The notes under the pieces were generated by a model. It worked only from the letters and a program-made list of their open reading frames with translations. It had not been told where the DNA came from and searched no databases. This document shows, piece after piece, positions 6,403 to 8,959 of a DNA stretch of 8,959 bases. Within the stretch, counting starts at the first letter, position 1. Each line of letters starts with the position of its first letter. The translations under genes and the position numbers were made by a program. The stretch is from the NCBI GenBank assembly GCA_003151655.1, contig PLYB01000262.1, positions 1-8,959 on the forward strand, read 5' to 3'. This stretch comes from Gallionellaceae bacterium (lineage in GTDB: Bacteria > Pseudomonadota > Gammaproteobacteria > Burkholderiales > Gallionellaceae).

Positions 6403-7470
6403 ATGCAGGAAAATTTGGATATCAGCGTGTTCACGGCATTGGCACCTTTCTCTTCGTTTGGCTCGACCAGATTGCGAGAATTGCTCGAGTATTGTCATTT
6501 GGAAACTTTTGATCAAGGATCAGATCCCTTCATCGGCCACCCTTTGCCGGGGCAGTCTGTTTATCTGGTGCGAGGCGAACTGGAAGTGGTATATGCAGAT
6601 GGCAGTCATGTTTTGATTCACGCTGATTCAGAACGGGCGCGGCATCCTATCGGAAAGCGTCAACCCGATATTCAGTCGGCGACTGCGTTAACACGAATTA
6701 AATTATTGCGTGTAGCTGACGATTTGCTGGATCAGATGGTGACTTGGGATCAATTCCTCTACCATGCAGATGGCAAGGCATCTGCGGTGAAAGTCGGCTT
6801 GTCGGCATCTCTAAAAACAACGTTATATTCCGGCATGTTTAGTGCGGAAAATTTGAGTGGCAGCCCGTTTGCACATTTACCTTCGGCCAATATTGGCAAG
6901 CTATTGGCCAAGATCGAGGCGATTGAAGTATGGGACAAGGAAGTCATCATCCGCGAAGGTGACGCGGGGGATTGCTATTTCCTGATTGGGAGAGGACGTG
7001 CTCAAGCGACTCGTTTGCAAGATGGCAACAGGCTACTGACCGGGCTAAAAGCGGGTGACGTTTTCGGCGAAGAGGTCTTGCTTTCTGACACGAAGCGAAC
7101 TGCGACGGTGGTGATGAAAAGTAATGGAGTATTGCTGAGGTTAAAGATGCATGATTTTTTAGAGTTGATGCAGGAGCCGATGTTGCACCGGATTCCCTAC
7201 CGGGATGCGCAACAGAAAGTGTCGGAGGGGGCCGTGTGGCTGGATGTGCGACATCCCCCCGAATATCGATATGACAAATTGCCGAATGCTATTAACGTAC
7301 CGTTGAAAGACGTTCATAATGTGCTGGGTACGCTGAGCAAGGAGCCGCATTATGTTGCTTATTGCCAGAGTGGCAGGCGTAGCGCGGCAGCAGCTTTTCA
7401 GTTGCGACAAGCGGGTTATAAAGTAGATGTGTTGGAAAACGGGTTGTGGTCTATACCCGTATTGCAGTAA
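6403..7470 (+). CDS. Tandem cyclic-nucleotide-binding-like domains fused to a C-terminal rhodanese domain
   Basis: 355 residues, soluble, no DNA-binding helix-turn-helix, so not a CRP-type regulator. Residues about 8-120 look like a CNB beta-roll with a degenerate phosphate-binding cassette (HPIGKRQPDI where FGE is expected). Residues about 155-262 are a better CNB domain: EGDAGDCYFLI, then FGEEVLLSDTKRTATV with E223 and R232, the positions that contact the ribose and the cyclic phosphate. Residues about 265-350 form a rhodanese domain with LDVRHPPEY (D281-R283), NAINVPL and the active-site loop C321-QSGRR. That loop fits sulfur transfer, so the enzyme part may be active and gated by cAMP binding. 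Start: GGGGA at 6389-6393, nine bases before ATG. It follows the phosphodiesterase-like gene by 22 nt in the same unit, so it is the likely cAMP effector. The sulfur donor and acceptor are unknown. Confidence 0.87.
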   Translation: MQENLDISVFTALAPFSSFGSTRLRELLEYCHLETFDQGSDPFIGHPLPGQSVYLVRGELEVVYADGSHVLIHADSERARHPIGKRQPDIQSATALTRIKLLRVADDLLDQMVTWDQFLYHADGKASAVKVGLSASLKTTLYSGMFSAENLSGSPFAHLPSANIGKLLAKIEAIEVWDKEVIIREGDAGDCYFLIGRGRAQATRLQDGNRLLTGLKAGDVFGEEVLLSDTKRTATVVMKSNGVLLRLKMHDFLELMQEPMLHRIPYRDAQQKVSEGAVWLDVRHPPEYRYDKLPNAINVPLKDVHNVLGTLSKEPHYVAYCQSGRRSAAAAFQLRQAGYKVDVLENGLWSIPVLQ

Positions 7471-7488
7471 TAATAAACTGGGTTGGCG

Positions 7489-8959
7489 ATGAATAGTATG
7501 GTGAATTCCAAGGTAAATGACATGGGGGCTCAATTAGAGTTCACCAAGAGCCTGAATCAGGTAATCAACAAGATTCACGCGACTAGCAATATCGACGAAA
7601 TCATGTTGGATGTCAGCAAAGATATCTGCAATTTGTTTAATGCCGATCGGCTTACCATTTATCTGGTCGGGGAAGACAAATCTTCGCTGATCTCAAAAGT
7701 TAAAACGGGACTCAATTCTTTCAAAGATCTCAAGTTGCCGATAGCGGAACAGAGTATCGCCGGTTTTGCCGCGTTCCATAAGAAGTTGCTTAATATTAAA
7801 GACGTGTACGACGAGCATGAGCTTGCGGCAATCAGTTCCGCGCTAAAGTTTTTGCAGGATGTGGATAAGCGCACGGGGTATCGCACCAAGCAAATGTTGG
7901 TTGCGCCGATTATGGATGCCGCCAGCGGTGAGTTGATCGGTGTGGTGCAAGTCATCAACAATAAAGCAGGGCTTCCTTTTCTCGGGGTGGAGGAAGATGG
8001 CGTGCGGGAGTTGGTGCAAACCCTTGCGGTTGCCTTGCGCCAACGGCAGCATCAGTCCGGGGTAGTCAAAACAAAATACGATTATCTTGTTGCCGAAGCT
8101 GTGATGTCGGGAGCTGAGTTGGAGTTGGCCACCCGTACTGCCCGTCGCAAAGGAGTCGATGTCGAAGATGTGTTGATTGATGAATTTCAGGTAAAGACTG
8201 CTGCTTTGGGGAAGGCTTTATCCATCTTTTTCGGTGTTCCCTATGAGCCATTTCGGGCAGATCGCGTCAAGCCCTCCGACTTGCTGAGAAACTTGCGCCG
8301 TGAATATGTAGAGAGCAGCCACTGGTTACCCATCGACGATACTGCGGACGGCTTGGTCATTTTAACTACCGACCCCGAACGGATACAGGCTTCGCGCGTC
8401 GTCAACAATATATTTCCGAAGCATCGTTTAGTCTTTAAAGTGTGTCCGCAACGCGAATTTACCGCCACGCTTGATCTGTTTTACGGCGGCAGTGCGGGTG
8501 GGGTAAGCGATTTTTCCGGCGGTTTTGAAGACACCGGATCAATGGATGATCTGCTCACTTCCATGGGCGGGGATGAGGAAGAGTCAAGCTCGATCAGTCA
8601 GGAAGATGTTAGTGCGGCGGCAGATAATGAGTTGGTCAAATTGGTCAACAAAATCATTATAGATGCCTACAAAATGGGCGCATCGGATATTCATGTCGAG
8701 CCTATGCCGGGTAAAGCCAAGACAGGTATCCGTCTACGCAAAGACGGCACGCTGCTCAACTACATCGAGGTGCCTTCGACTTACCGCAACGCGTTGGTCA
8801 CGCGTTTGAAGATCATGTGTGATCTGGATATTTCAGAAAAGCGCAAGCCACAGGACGGCAAGATTAAATTTAAGAAGTATGGCCCGCTAGATATCGAGTT
8901 GCGTGTGGCAACCATCCCATCGCAAGGCGGCGTCGAAGATGTGGTGATGCGTATTCTGG
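7489..8959 (+). CDS. GAF-domain PilB/GspE-like type II secretion/type IV pilus ATPase (3'-truncated by window)
   Basis: An open frame of 490 codons with no stop before the right edge. Residues about 20-185 form a GAF domain ending GYRTKQMLVAPI and GVVQVINNKAG, close to GAF domains of cyclic-nucleotide phosphodiesterases. An NKFDE-like motif is visible: N158-K159, F164, then E168-E169 in place of Asp-Glu. Residues about 195-335 look like the T2SSE N-terminal/MshEN fold (LATRTARRKG, EFQV, FGVPYEPF), without an obvious RLGxxL c-di-GMP motif. A Gly/Asp/Glu/Ser linker (about 333-378) leads into the ATPase N2 region with ASDIHVEP (398-405), RLRKDG and the start of the RecA-like part; the Walker motifs lie beyond the edge. 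The start is uncertain: ATG 7489 is used, but ATG 7522 has a better ribosome site (AAGGT, 7510-7514) and removes only 11 residues. It follows the rhodanese fusion by 18 nt. Confidence 0.88.
   Translation, partial: MNSMVNSKVNDMGAQLEFTKSLNQVINKIHATSNIDEIMLDVSKDICNLFNADRLTIYLVGEDKSSLISKVKTGLNSFKDLKLPIAEQSIAGFAAFHKKLLNIKDVYDEHELAAISSALKFLQDVDKRTGYRTKQMLVAPIMDAASGELIGVVQVINNKAGLPFLGVEEDGVRELVQTLAVALRQRQHQSGVVKTKYDYLVAEAVMSGAELELATRTARRKGVDVEDVLIDEFQVKTAALGKALSIFFGVPYEPFRADRVKPSDLLRNLRREYVESSHWLPIDDTADGLVILTTDPERIQASRVVNNIFPKHRLVFKVCPQREFTATLDLFYGGSAGGVSDFSGGFEDTGSMDDLLTSMGGDEEESSSISQEDVSAAADNELVKLVNKIIIDAYKMGASDIHVEPMPGKAKTGIRLRKDGTLLNYIEVPSTYRNALVTRLKIMCDLDISEKRKPQDGKIKFKKYGPLDIELRVATIPSQGGVEDVVMRIL

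Overview
The window (8,959 bases, about half G+C) looks chromosomal and Proteobacterial. Dense co-directional genes, AUG/GUG starts with purine-rich ribosome sites, and the families present suggest a betaproteobacterium. Something near the Nitrosomonadales/Gallionellaceae is my best guess, from gene content only. Every gene I can support is on the + strand. No transposase, tRNA, rRNA, CRISPR array or phage gene was seen.

Left part (1-1536): the 3' end of sucD (succinyl-CoA synthetase alpha), then a compact set of heptad repeats forming an inverted repeat (241-310). After it comes a YjbE/TerC-type membrane protein, whose stop codon overlaps the start of a universal stress protein gene (ATGA). 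A hairpin followed by Ts at 1557-1578 probably ends this unit.

Right part (1684 to the window edge): six tightly spaced genes (gaps 17-48 nt) that read as one signalling operon. They are (1) a PP2C Ser/Thr phosphatase; (2) a protein with one canonical and one degenerate FHA domain; (3) a membrane CHASE2 class III adenylate cyclase; (4) a metallo-beta-lactamase-fold protein resembling cyclic-nucleotide phosphodiesterases; (5) a fusion of two cyclic-nucleotide-binding-like domains and a rhodanese domain; and (6) a GAF-headed PilB/GspE-like secretion/pilus ATPase, cut off by the window edge. The last gene is open to the edge and has no stop in the window.

Taken together, the operon holds a possible cAMP writer, eraser and two readers next to a phosphothreonine reader and its phosphatase. 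The final ATPase carries an NKFDE-like motif in its GAF domain, the motif typical of cyclic-nucleotide-regulated GAF domains. This makes cAMP control of a pilus or secretion motor a testable idea. No Ser/Thr kinase gene lies in the window, so the kinase partner of the phosphatase and FHA protein must be elsewhere.
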